Positions 55,101 to 64,000 of a stretch of DNA of 64,000 bases are shown piece after piece. Position numbers and translations under genes: made by a program. The notes beneath the pieces were generated by a model. That model did not search any database and was not told the origin of the DNA. It was given only the letters and a program-made list of their open reading frames with translations. This stretch comes from Microdochium bolleyi (taxonomy: Eukaryota > Ascomycota > Sordariomycetes > Xylariales > Microdochiaceae). Position 1 is the stretch's first letter. Every line of letters starts with the position of its first letter. The stretch is taken from positions 310,001-374,000 of the forward strand of contig KQ964248.1 of assembly GCA_001566295.1 (NCBI GenBank). Reading direction: 5' to 3'.

Positions 55101-56426
55101 TTGGGTTTCGAGGGATATCGAAGCTCCCGTCGGCTCCACCTGGACTATTGATGCCGCACAGGTTGTCTCCTGGTAACACGCGATCAGGGCGCAAGTCAAC
55201 AGCAGTTTCAATTGCCACTTGTCGGGTTGCGTCCTGCATGGCCGCGCCTTTCTCACTAGTCCGTCGTGTTTTCGATATGCAGACTTCTCGCCTCTATTTG
55301 CCGTATCCTTCGGCCTTATGTCGGTCGGGCTGAGCCGGCCGCTGTGGCTGCCGTGGCGTCTCCCTTTCATGTTGGGACTCCACTTTCTGGCGGACACACC
55401 AAGGGCAACTTGAGTCTGGGGAGCCTCGCAACATCGACGAAGAGGCAGCAGTGGCTCGCTGTAGCGCACACACGTCGCAGCGGGATACATAGACTTGCCA
55501 TGTGATGAAATAGTGGTGAAGTGGTTCGACACGTCGCTGGATGTTCCTGAATCAACAAGGTGACCTTGTTCAACTGCTGTACGAGTTAGATATTGTACAT
55601 GAAACCAGCAGTTGTTGAATCAAATATCAAGGAATACCATACAATTTATGTGAAAAATCACAAGAAAATCACAGAGTCGAGACAAGTTCATCAACAAATG
55701 AGTAACGACCATGAGGACATAGAGAGATAACAAGAAAACCTTGTTCTCCGTGTTCTTCGCCACCGCCAGAAACCCTTTCATAACTCACAACGCCGTCTAG
55801 CCAAGTCAAAGAGACTGGACAACGACGAAACACACTGCGAGCAGACTCTACGCAACCCAGCTTTGCTTACTGAAGGACATGAAACCCGCCAGACCTTGCG
55901 AGCGAGTAACGGGACTTGTTGATCTGCGTTCGAGTCCCGCGCGAGAGACGGACGCGGAGGCCTGCATGCTTTCGTCGGCGTGAGGAAGGCATCGAGGCTT
56001 TCTCTTTACAGAGCGCACGCGCGATATGCCTGCCCCTTTGTCTTTACACGGCAAGCTTGACTCACAGCACGTTGTCTCTTGTGTCTGATGATCTCTGCCT
56101 GTCCGCGTCACTGGTGCGGGTTGGGCACTTCGGAGATCTCTCGTTTCCTTGGGACTCACTGTATCCCGAGAACGCGAACTCGCATGTGCCGACAGAAGAG
56201 ATTCGGAGTCCGCACAACTCCTTTGCAAATGTATACAATTTCGCTGCTCATAGGAGAACCAAAGGGCTAGAGGTTTCTAGATCGCGGTTGCGGCCTTCGT
56301 ATTCCGACATAAACCAAGACGCTTCGGGGTCCATAACAACACAATATTGGGCGAACGAGTTGGAAGCTTGTTATCTGTAAAATGGACAGGGGGGGAAGAA
56401 AACCATTTGAGACCTGGTTCGTCTAC
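52104..56426. other. Gene-poor stretch, 4.3 kb, upstream of glycogen synthase
   Basis: No open frame here combines good codon bias, a start and family features. The frames of 150-260 codons at 52.9-54.0 kb are mutually overlapping on five frames and reflect GC-rich composition. A plus-strand frame ending at 56380 has a somewhat protein-like last 100 codons (LVRVGHFGDLSFPWDSLYPE) but no other support. No transposon ends, tRNA or long repeats were recognised. It could hold a long regulatory region or a non-coding transcript. Confidence 0.4.
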
Positions 56427-57500
56427 TTATTCAAGTACTTGCTTTTGTTGTCTGCGTCCTTGGTCAGGATCACCTGTCCAGCCACCAGCACTGCCTACCA
56501 CGCCCGTGGCCTGGTCGGTCTTCACGCGTGGTTGCAAGCCCAAGACCAAGTTTCTCTCCACAAAGCAGTAGAAAAACATCTCGTCCGGGGAGTGTCCTGT
56601 CAGACGAGAGGCAATCGTCGACCGATACAACCCTAAAAGGAAGAAAAATGAAAGAGATATTAACAGAAAGAAAAAAGAGAACCCCAGACGACCACGACAA
56701 TCTCACGTGGTAACTCCGGAGAAATACAATATGAGAGCTGTACAAGGTCTCCCTAGATGACTGACGAATTGCACAGCTCGATTTATAAGTATATCTGACA
56801 GCTCATAGGCGTCGTATCGATCTGGTAGGAACAATTTTTCAAGAGGACGAGCGAGACAAAGACTACATATCATCGTAATCGACAAGGTTCTCCCATCCCA
56901 GCAGCACCTGCAGGTCCGTTTCGCTCATCCCCACCACCAACAGGATATCGTACCCGCCTCTCTCCTTTCTTGGACCGCGGCGTCAAAATATCACGGACAA
57001 GCAAACAGCAAGGGGTTCTATACAACAACAATAGAAAGCAAACCTACAAACCTTTCCCCACCAATTCGCAGACCTAACACCCAAATCTTGCGCAAGAAAA
57101 AAGAGAGTGAACCCCCCCCCCCCCCAACACATACACACACACACACATAGTCATACACCCGAAATAGGATTCACAGTAGAGGCCCAACTTCAAGTACCCA
57201 GAGAACCGAGAAACCTTAAACCAGAGCTGGCCGAACCTCCTCCACTTCTTCTTGCTCCATATTGCCCCCGTCATCAACATTCCAGCCCGTGGCAGGGATT
57301 AGGCGGCGGCGGCGGCGGCGGCTGCCATTGCCGCGGAAAGCACCGCCCTCGCCTCACTCTTTCCCGCTCCTCTCTCTCTCACACTCTCTCTCCGCGCGCA
57401 CACAGGACAGGTAGAGGAGCTAGTAACGAAGTGAGAGCCATGGGGACAGCCTGGACAGGTCCAGTCTAGGTAGTAGTCATCACTCACCAGGAGGAGGAGG
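56427..57500 (-). CDS. Probable short-exon gene, incompletely resolved
   Basis: Product not recognised. The clearest part is the last exon, 56427-56632: RSTIASRLTGHSPDEMFFYC, then VERNLVLGLQPRVKTDQATG and a Gly-rich tail to a TAA stop, with good codon bias and a textbook acceptor (TTTCTTCCTTTTAG). A 74-nt intron (56633-56706, GTGAGA donor) joins in phase to exon 56707-56752 (GDLVQLSYCISPELP). Further upstream are two more coding-like tracts: about 56869-56956 (GGYDILLVVGMSETDLQVLL, then GWENLVDYDDM, followed by a stop if unspliced) and about 57396-57492, a zinc-ribbon-like DWTCPGCPHGSHF...TCPVC with two CxxC pairs. I could not connect these by certain splice sites, and they may belong to one or two genes. 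The coordinates span the coding-like tracts, not a proven start. Confidence 0.35.
57112..57148. repeat. Poly-C and CA microsatellite
   Basis: Fourteen consecutive C (57112-57125) followed by a (CA)n tract to 57148. It lies inside what would be an intron of the candidate minus-strand gene. Confidence 0.9.
57302..57322. repeat. GGC trinucleotide repeat
   Basis: Seven GGC copies. On the minus strand this reads as Ala or Arg codons depending on frame, so its coding status is not fixed. Confidence 0.9.
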
Positions 57501-57544
57501 AACATGATGATGGAACCGGACCACGCGGTACACGGCACATTCAA

Positions 57545-58295
57545 AGCTCGGTGTCACACCAAAGAAGTCATGAGCAGGACACATCACGACAAATGATCGC
57601 CAAGAGAGGATTCTATATTGGAAGAGATCAGAGTGTCCGGGATCATTAAGTTATGAGCGAAACAAGAAACCACTTCGGAACAATTATAAAATCGGAGACG
57701 GAAAAGAGTAATTGCAAGAGCATCGAATTGATCCAATCCACATAAATGTAAAGATAAAAATTACTTGAATCACCCGCCCGCGCTCGTGGCAACCACATCG
57801 AGCCGACGGGCCAACAAACCAACAGCCTCTCTCTCTCTCCCCAATATCTCCAATGTCTCTCTCTCTGTGTTGTGTGCTGCGTAGACACTAGCTGCTCTCT
57901 CTGTTTCTCCGTGCAATCCGCCCTTGACTGAGTAGACTGGTTAGGGAAATGTGTCCTTGCCTCTCTCAAAAAACAAGAAACACACTCCCCCAGACCCTGT
58001 CCACAAGCAGGAGCTCTCTATTGGTCAACCAAAAAATGATAATTAGATGAAGCTTCTTCTCTCTCCTTCTTCAGTCCCCCGGTGTATCCGTCGCGTCCAA
58101 GCGTGAAAGGAAGTAGATTGGTAAAATCACATGTGAAGTGCAGGGCTGGACTCTCAAGACAGTGGCAAAGTCAGCAGCCGGTGACGACTCCTCTCCCGCT
58201 GCGATGGCAACAACGACCTCGGCGAACCCATTATGGCAACACGCCTCGAGACAGCAGCTCGGAGGCGGTGCACATGCCTACAACTAGCCTGACAT
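57545..58295. other. Intergenic, 0.75 kb
   Basis: CT-rich microsatellite-like tracts (57827-57866) and AT-rich DNA between the candidate short-exon gene and the 3' end of the surface protein gene. No coding feature. Confidence 0.4.
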
Positions 58296-58895
58296 TTACA
58301 GGAGGTAGATGTAACCGGCAACGGCGGCAAGGCCGGAGATGACACCGAGACTCCGGGAGACGGAGTTGGCACCGGCGGTCGGGATGGGGTTGTAGCCAGT
58401 GGCGGTCTGGACAGTGGGGGGCTTGATGGTGCCCTGGCTGCCGGGGCCGACGGGAGGGTTGACAGGAGGGTTAACGGGGTTGACCGGGCCGGGAGGGTAG
58501 ACGGTGGGCTGGCAGTCCTTGGTGCACGAAGACTCGTGGATGGTGATTGTGGGCGTGGCCACGGCACCGGTGATGGTGACACCGTTGCCGGTGACGACGG
58601 GGTAGGGCAGAGGACCAGTGGGCTTGCCGGCCGGGGAGGTCGGGCAAGTGATGACAACGTCCGGGGTCGGGCAGACCGGGCAGTGGACAGTGGTGACGCC
58701 GAATCCCGGGGGAAGCTTGGGGTACTGGTAGCCGTGGCAGCTGCCGAGGCAGTAGTCGGTGATGACGTAGGTCGCGTCCCAGATGCCAGTCTCGCAAGCG
58801 GCGGGCAGAACAGTCGTGTAGACGGTGCTGGTGACGGTGGCAGCCGCGGTGGGCGTGCAGTAGAGGAAGGTGGAGGTGGCGGTAGACAAGGCCAT
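58296..58895 (-). CDS. Pro/Thr-rich surface protein with C-terminal hydrophobic tail
   Basis: Single exon, 199 aa. Thr/Val/Pro-rich with cysteines arranged in pairs (YCTPTAA, DYCLGSCHGY, VHCPVCP), then a Pro-rich linker (PPGPVNPVNPPVNPPVGPG) and a hydrophobic end SLGVISGLAAVAGYIYLL preceded by small residues (GANSVSRS), the pattern of a GPI-anchor signal. The start MALSTATSTFLYC is not a classical signal peptide, so either a weak signal is used, a 5' exon was missed, or it is a tail-anchored protein. The upstream pyrimidine/A-rich leader and a TATA box at 59099-59105 support this start. Probable role at the cell wall or membrane; no catalytic motif. Confidence 0.75.
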   Translation of the reverse strand: MALSTATSTFLYCTPTAAATVTSTVYTTVLPAACETGIWDATYVITDYCLGSCHGYQYPKLPPGFGVTTVHCPVCPTPDVVITCPTSPAGKPTGPLPYPVVTGNGVTITGAVATPTITIHESSCTKDCQPTVYPPGPVNPVNPPVNPPVGPGSQGTIKPPTVQTATGYNPIPTAGANSVSRSLGVISGLAAVAGYIYLL

Positions 58896-59098
58896 TGCGA
58901 CGGTGTTGTGAGGGTGAGTTGGTGGTGAGGTGGTGGATTAGGTATTAGCCTGGGCGGTACTACACGAGAGCTTGGAGAAAAGAGTGTAAAAGCCAGAAGG
59001 CAGCGAGCGAGTGACTGTGGTAGATGTAGTAGCGAGTGACTGATGTTGGAGCTGGGTGCAGAAGACGGGATCTAACTTGAGCCGGACATGTTGCAAGT

Positions 59099-59105
59099 CT
59101 TTATA
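59099..59105 (-). promoter_or_regulatory. TATA box of the surface protein gene
   Basis: TATAAAG on the minus strand, about 204 bp before the ATG. The stretch between is CT/CA-rich like a strong fungal 5' UTR, with CAGTCACTCGCT occurring twice. Confidence 0.45.
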
Positions 59106-61236
59106 CCGGAACAGAGACACGCACGAACGGCTGCGGCGAGCTCGTCCAACCGCGTCGGGCTCAGAGACACAGAGCAGCCACTCGCAGGCCGCCCTTTGCC
59201 CATCGCAGGCGGGCCATGAAGAATGGCGGGTGATTTGTGCGCATTCCAGAGCCGGACGGCGGGCGATGGACGAGACGAGGTGGGCCTGCTCGACCGTGAG
59301 CGGACTGGCGACGAGGCAGTGGACACACCATCGACGTCGGGTCTCACTTTTCGCGTGAGACATCGAGCCGCGCTCGTCAGGCATGCGCCAGAGTCAGGCC
59401 AAGCGGAGCCTCGTGCGTGGGCGCCCTCCTCGGGTGTGTCTCCTTTCCAAGGCGAGGAGGCCGAGTACGTTCGAGGACGCTCCGACTAGGAAGGAGGGGA
59501 CGACGACCAGAGAGGGTCCCAAGGGCGCCTGCCCACAGCAAGGACTGTCGCCCTTTGCACACGCAGGCAGGTCTACACAGACACGAGCGGCATGCGTGCG
59601 TCGTCTGGAACGCGCATATCGAATCGAGCGTGTCGGCCAGAGCAAGCACAAAGCGCCAAGTCATCGGGAGCAACATCCATCACCTAGGAGGAATCTTAGC
59701 ATGTGGTTTCATGTCAACAACGAGGAGGGAGACGACGACTCGCGCGGCCGAAGTATGGAATCCAAAGTCTTCTGTCTCTGGGTTTGGGCCCCCCTCCCCC
59801 CAATAACAACAATGCCACACACACACGGCACTGCGCCAGGCGTGGCATGCAGACAATCCGGGAGCCCATGACGACCGACTACGGTCATCACAGCCCTACT
59901 GGCAGAGGCAAACCCACACGCAGATAGACAGACACACAGGCATGTGGTTTCGCGGTTTTAATTTGACTCTGGACGTGCGCCACGACGTTGGCTTGGTTCT
60001 TGATTCGTCCAGTCGTCGCCGTGGTTGTCGTTGTGCATACATGCATGGTGGTGCGCTGGTATGTGCCCTCTAATTTCGACATCTGCCGCACACTGTTCCG
60101 TATGGAACGTTCGGTAGACTTCCTAAAAGGGCTGGGGATTTGGTCTCCAGAGCGGCTCTCGCTAGGCGAGATGGCAACTCGTCGCTGTAGTGGTTCGAGA
60201 CGACGGTCGTGGCTGCTCTGTGTAATACTTTTTGATCTGAGGAAGGAAAGGGAAAAGAGAAGTCACGGCAGATTTTCTGGCGCGCGAGCTTTTCAATGGT
60301 TCCTGCACGGTGGGGCCGCCGCCAGATCCCTGCAGCTGTCGTTTCTGCTGCGGCTCACCAGCTTTCTTATCGCCTATCGGGCTCAGCTGCGGATATCAAG
60401 TTATTCCATGGCTCATCTGTTCATTTTCAAGCTGCCAATTGCTGCAGTTTGTCCATTTGGGAGCTCGACGACTTCACAGATATTTTGACAATTCGCGACA
60501 ATGCAGATCACAAAAACACAACACCACGATGGTTCACTTGCAACTTTAGCTCCAAGCCTCCAAGAATGACTCGAGATTGTTATGATCCTCCGCCGAGCTC
60601 CCTTGCGCTCCAGATCCAAGACATACCCACCCACTACGCGCTCTAGTGCCTGCCCATTCCCCTCGGCTCCTTATTTCGCTTTTGCAGCTCCCTCGGACGC
60701 AGGGCGAGCTAGGATTTGCAACTTGTCCTCACTACGGGCTCTGATTGCGCAGAGCGGAGCATGCGTCACGCGTCGTCCACGGGCTCCTGAGCAGGGCGAT
60801 GGACATTGAGAGAATGCCGACCCATAGTTACTCCTGTGCACCGTTCTCCTGCACATGCCACCGCGCTGGATTGTGGTCCTTGATTGCCTCTGCGCTCCGG
60901 TCTTCGTCCCGGGCTGACACAAGGGAGTGAAATTGCTTGATTTCTCCAAAGGCCGAAATGATGGCATGCCCCTCGCCTTATGTGCTGTTCCATAATGATG
61001 CTTGGCCGCTGATATAAAGCCTTCGCCCCGTGCAATTGGATTTCTTGCTTGCAATGATACGTGCAACTGCTACCAAACCTGCGGGCCAGCGATGGCGGTC
61101 TTGCTCCCGGGCGTGTGTCGATAGTTTGTCTCCGGAAAACCTTGAGCGTCCTACCCCTCAGGCCTTCCCACCCAGGCCACGGCGCGCGAGACCCATTCGC
61201 AGTCATTGGTCCTGCACGCTCGTCCTCCTCCTGCTC
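59106..61236. other. Intergenic, 2.1 kb
   Basis: Upstream flank of the surface protein gene and 3' flank of the FAM32A homologue. A frame at 60.30-60.65 kb (+) is mildly protein-like but has no start context or splice support. Nothing else. Confidence 0.4.
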
Positions 61237-61758
61237 TCAGCCTGGTCCGATCTTGGGCATGTCGTGGTGCTCGCTCAGCCGCGAGAGGTACGTGTTGAGC
61301 TCCTCGACGCGCTCCTTGTGCGTCTTGAGCAGCTCCGGCCGGGCCTTGCCCGATTCCACCATCGCCAGCATCCGCCGCCGCTGCACCTCCTCGCGCGCCT
61401 GCTCGGCTTTCGTCCTGTACGGGGCCGTGCTGCTGGATCCCGACTGCCCGCCCTCTCTCTCCTCCTCGCCGTCTTCCTCCCGAGGCTCGGCGCTCCCCCT
61501 CCTCCTCCGCCTTCTGCTGCCGCTGCGACTGCCGCCCTCGTCCTCAGCGTCGCTGCGATCCCGGCTGCGCTCCCTCCTGGAGCGTGAGGCCTCTGCCGCA
61601 GGGGACTGTGACCTTCGCCTGCTGCTGCTGCTGCCCTCCTCGCGCGTCTCCCCAACGTCCTTGCCGATCTTGCTGCTCTTCTTCTTCTTCTTGGCTACCT
61701 TGCTCCCCTTGAGCTTCAGCGCTCCCGGCACGAAGCCGGAGTAATCGTCCGATGGCAT
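61237..61758 (-). CDS. FAM32A homologue (spliceosome-associated small basic protein)
   Basis: Single exon, 173 aa. FAM32A is a small nuclear protein that in human spliceosomes acts near the active site in exon ligation. N-terminus MPSDDYSGFVPGALKLKGSK, then a Lys run (VAKKKKKSSKIG) as in the family. The middle is a Ser/Arg/Glu-rich disordered insert (RRRSQSPAAEASRSRRERSR). The C-terminal family signature is APYRTKAEQAREEVQRRR, then THKERVEELNTYLSRLSEHH and DMPKIGPG to the end. Human FAM32A is 112 aa; the extra length here is the RS-like insert. The start is the ATG at 61758, next to a GAT/ATG repeat. Nuclear. Confidence 0.9.
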   Translation of the reverse strand: MPSDDYSGFVPGALKLKGSKVAKKKKKSSKIGKDVGETREEGSSSSRRRSQSPAAEASRSRRERSRDRSDAEDEGGSRSGSRRRRRRGSAEPREEDGEEEREGGQSGSSSTAPYRTKAEQAREEVQRRRMLAMVESGKARPELLKTHKERVEELNTYLSRLSEHHDMPKIGPG

Positions 61759-63667
61759 GATGATGATGATGATCACCACGCACTTCAGAGTTTGTGTTTT
61801 GCGTATGTAACTGCTTTCCCCCCACCCAAAGCTCTTCAGGAGCGGGGTGGTCTGCGACGATGAAACACCGCCTCTGAAGACACGTGTGGTTGTGTGTGCG
61901 TGCCGAGCGCAGACAGGCTGCGTCAATCAAGTTGACCAGGCGGGCGGCGTTATGAGTTTGTCTCCTTCCTCTTCCGTCGTACGAGGGCTCCAGATGGCTG
62001 CTTGTCTTCTTTTGCGCGCGCGTGTACGGGTCGGTTCAGTCGGTCGGTCGGTCTTGCTTGGGGCGGCTATCTGGCTCGCTTGTCTGTCTGCCTGTCTGTT
62101 TGTCTGTCCGGATGAGTAGAAAGAAGTGGTCGTTGGACAGATCCGGAACCCAGGTGTCAGTTTGGTCCCACTTAACCACGTCGTGGGAAGACTGGCTGGT
62201 TGCATGCGGCTGGACCCTAGTGGAGTGCCAAGTCTGTGGGGCTCCCCTTCCTTCGGCCGGTCTTGGTGCTTTCCAACCAGGTTGCTTCCGCCGCCTCGGT
62301 GCTCCAAATTCCGAGTCGAAATGTCTGGGACAAGAAGGTTCTAGCATTGTCTTTGTCTCCTGCTGCTGCATTTTACGAACTTTTGGCTTTGGAGCTTGGA
62401 GGAATTAAGCTTCTCGTATTCACATGTATCCGGATTCGGCATCCCCTCCCCTCTTTTCCATTGATCGACCTAAAATAGACTCGCAAGGGAAGGGATGGGA
62501 TTGCCGTTTCTAGCGGTGTTCACGACGGATCGGGACCAGCCTGGGAGGGTTCGACAACTGAGAGTTGTGTTGGGGATTCAACACGGTTGATAATCAATCT
62601 GTGACGAGGAGGAAGATAACACAGTAGAAGAATACCTGCGATCGTCCTGGGCATACTTCATAATTACAGACTTTACCACCTCATTTCAGATCTCGCATTC
62701 TTCAAGTGACTTGATAATTTATTACTTTTATTAGTATTATTACCATCATCATTATCATTTTGCAGCAAAATTCATTCGAAATTCATAATTGGTAGCATTT
62801 ACTTGAATCACAGTTGCCAGCTTCAAACAGTCACAGTGTGACACGCTTGTCTGCCTGGACTGAGAACACGACCACAAATACATCTCGAACCACTCGTCCC
62901 AGGCAAGCACGCAAGTACATCGCAAGCTCCTCCCAAGTCGCACCTCAAGTACATGAAATAGGTACAGTGCTGTCAATGGCTGTGCAGCTCACCACCAAAG
63001 ACCAACTCCGTGCCCCGCGGACTTTTAGAGTATATTTTCCACATTACCTGTAATTTTTATACATCGGCGGCGGACAGCCGACGGGCTCTACACACGAGAC
63101 GACCACCCTGTCGTCGAAGTAGTGACATTCCCGTATAATTCACCGAGTCATACGGCTCATACGGTGAGAGTGGCGGTTCCAAGTTTTAGGGTCGAGGTAC
63201 TGAGGTCCCAGAACTTGCAGACTGTCAATTTCCACGTCCGTGGAGAAGTGAGACGTGAAAGCAGGCAGTGCCCTGCCCAGCATAAACATAGTATAAGTGC
63301 AGCATCGATATACAGCGACCGAAGCAAAGCAACAGCAAAAGAAGCACAGGGTTCGCACGACAGCCCCTTAATATGAGAAATCAAAAATGTCAAAATCTAT
63401 TATGCTACGCTATGAGTCCGAGGACACTATGGTGTCAAACCGGCCTTGATCATGTTAGTCATTAAAGATGTCCTGGCAATGTACTGTCCTGTACAATCCC
63501 GGTCCTGTATGCCCCATACTCCATATTCTATTCCCAGTGCCTTCCGTTAGCAGCCTTCGCTGATGCTGTGACCCCATTATCAGAAAGGTGTCTTGGTCGT
63601 CCGGCCTGAGTCCACGCCGACGATTATGCAAGACCGTACTGTCTTGGCACGATGCGAAATCTCCAGC
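61759..63667. other. Intergenic, 1.9 kb
   Basis: Contains degenerate GTCG (62040-62052) and GTCT (62080-62108) tetranucleotide runs and AT-rich DNA around 62.7 kb. No coding feature is convincing. Confidence 0.45.
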
Positions 63668-64000
63668 TTATACGAGCATGGCACCACCGACAATGGCTGC
63701 AGCGCCACCGACCAGAACCTCCAGCAGCGGTCCACGACGGCCAGCAACCGCCATGCCGCTCTGTAGACTCCCCTCTGCGGTGTTTGCTGTCGTAGGCGTC
63801 TCGGGGACGCCAGGTGTGACCCACTTGACGGAAGTCATAGTAGTCACAGCACCCCCAGGCAAAGTAGACGTGAGCGTGTTGGTCTTAGGGGAAGTGACCG
63901 GCCTGTTTGTGTTGGTTGTGCCTGACACGGAAGGATTAGTTCTCGAACAAGTATCGAGGCGCAGAAGCGCAGCGGGAGGGGAAAACGAACCTGAGGTGGT
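63668..64000 (-). CDS. Ser/Thr-rich surface protein, 3' part only (cut by window edge)
   Basis: The last exon, 63668-63921, encodes a Thr/Pro-rich stretch (TTNTNRPVTSPKTNTLTSTL, then WVTPGVPETPTTANTAEGSL) ending in a hydrophobic tail LLEVLVGGAAAIVGGAMLV, a GPI-anchor-like signal. A 69-nt intron (63922-63990, GTTCGT donor, CTAAT branch, CAG acceptor) joins in phase to the last 10 nt of the window (Thr-Thr-Ser-Gly). The N-terminus and any domain lie beyond base 64000. Probable cell-wall or membrane glycoprotein. Confidence 0.65.
   Translation of the reverse strand, partial: TTSGSFSPPAALLRLDTCSRTNPSVSGTTNTNRPVTSPKTNTLTSTLPGGAVTTMTSVKWVTPGVPETPTTANTAEGSLQSGMAVAGRRGPLLEVLVGGAAAIVGGAMLV

Noticed and set aside
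55886..55962. tRNA-like GTTCGAGTCCCGC sequence near 55930
   Set aside because: It resembles a B box, but the T-stem does not pair and no A box or acceptor stem is found at the right distance.
55916..56380. 154-codon plus-strand frame with a protein-like last 100 codons
   Set aside because: Third positions are not biased as in neighbouring genes, and no start, splice partner or domain is seen. Kept only as a remark in the intergenic entry.
60296..60646. 116-codon plus-strand frame
   Set aside because: No promoter, domain or splice signals; composition is only mildly coding-like.

Overview
The window is nuclear DNA of a filamentous ascomycete (Pezizomycotina, probably Sordariomycetes). The signs are short 50-130 nt introns with GTAAGT-type donors and CTAAC/CTGAC-like branch points, GC-rich third codon positions, one gene per ~3 kb on both strands, and typical fungal families: Zn2Cys6 regulator, DHA14 MFS pump, GH6 cellobiohydrolase, GPI-type wall proteins and homoaconitase. 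The species cannot be read from the sequence. I saw no operon, CRISPR array, rRNA, convincing tRNA or intact transposon.

Layout. 0-10 kb: secreted fungal phospholipase A2 (-), AP-2 clathrin adaptor mu subunit (-, ending in a 7-nt exon), GH6 cellobiohydrolase without a CBM1 (+), and a zinc-dependent butanediol/alcohol dehydrogenase (+). 11-20 kb: four proteins I cannot assign: two small ones with basic N-termini (+), a long coiled-coil protein (-) and a Ser/Thr-rich disordered protein (-). 21-27 kb: PMP3-family membrane proteolipid (-), ER glucosidase I of GH63 with a signal peptide and a C-terminal RDEL (-), and the U4/U6.U5 snRNP 27 kDa-like protein (+). 28-35 kb: a DHA14 MFS transporter and a six-exon Zn2Cys6 transcription factor, both (-). 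36-45 kb: mitochondrial homoaconitase LYS4 (+), an F-box protein (+), a 114-aa unknown protein (-), and a CobW/ZNG1-type metallochaperone GTPase (+). 45-52 kb: F-box/leucine-rich protein (-) and glycogen synthase (-, five exons). 52-64 kb: gene-poor, with a poorly resolved (-) gene near 56.4-57.5 kb, a Pro/Thr-rich surface protein with a hydrophobic tail (-), a FAM32A homologue (-), and the 3' end of another Ser/Thr-rich surface protein cut by the window edge.

The conserved genes cover separate housekeeping jobs: endocytosis, N-glycan trimming in the ER, splicing, lysine synthesis, glycogen synthesis, and metal insertion. The accessory genes (PLA2, cellulase, dehydrogenase, MFS pump with its neighbouring regulator, surface proteins) fit a plant- or litter-associated life style. 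I see no biosynthetic gene cluster. The least explained parts are the orphan block at 11-20 kb and the short-exon locus at 56.4-57.5 kb.

Exon borders were worked out by hand from splice signals, reading phase and family continuity. For the multi-exon genes the summed exon lengths are divisible by three and give family-typical protein lengths.
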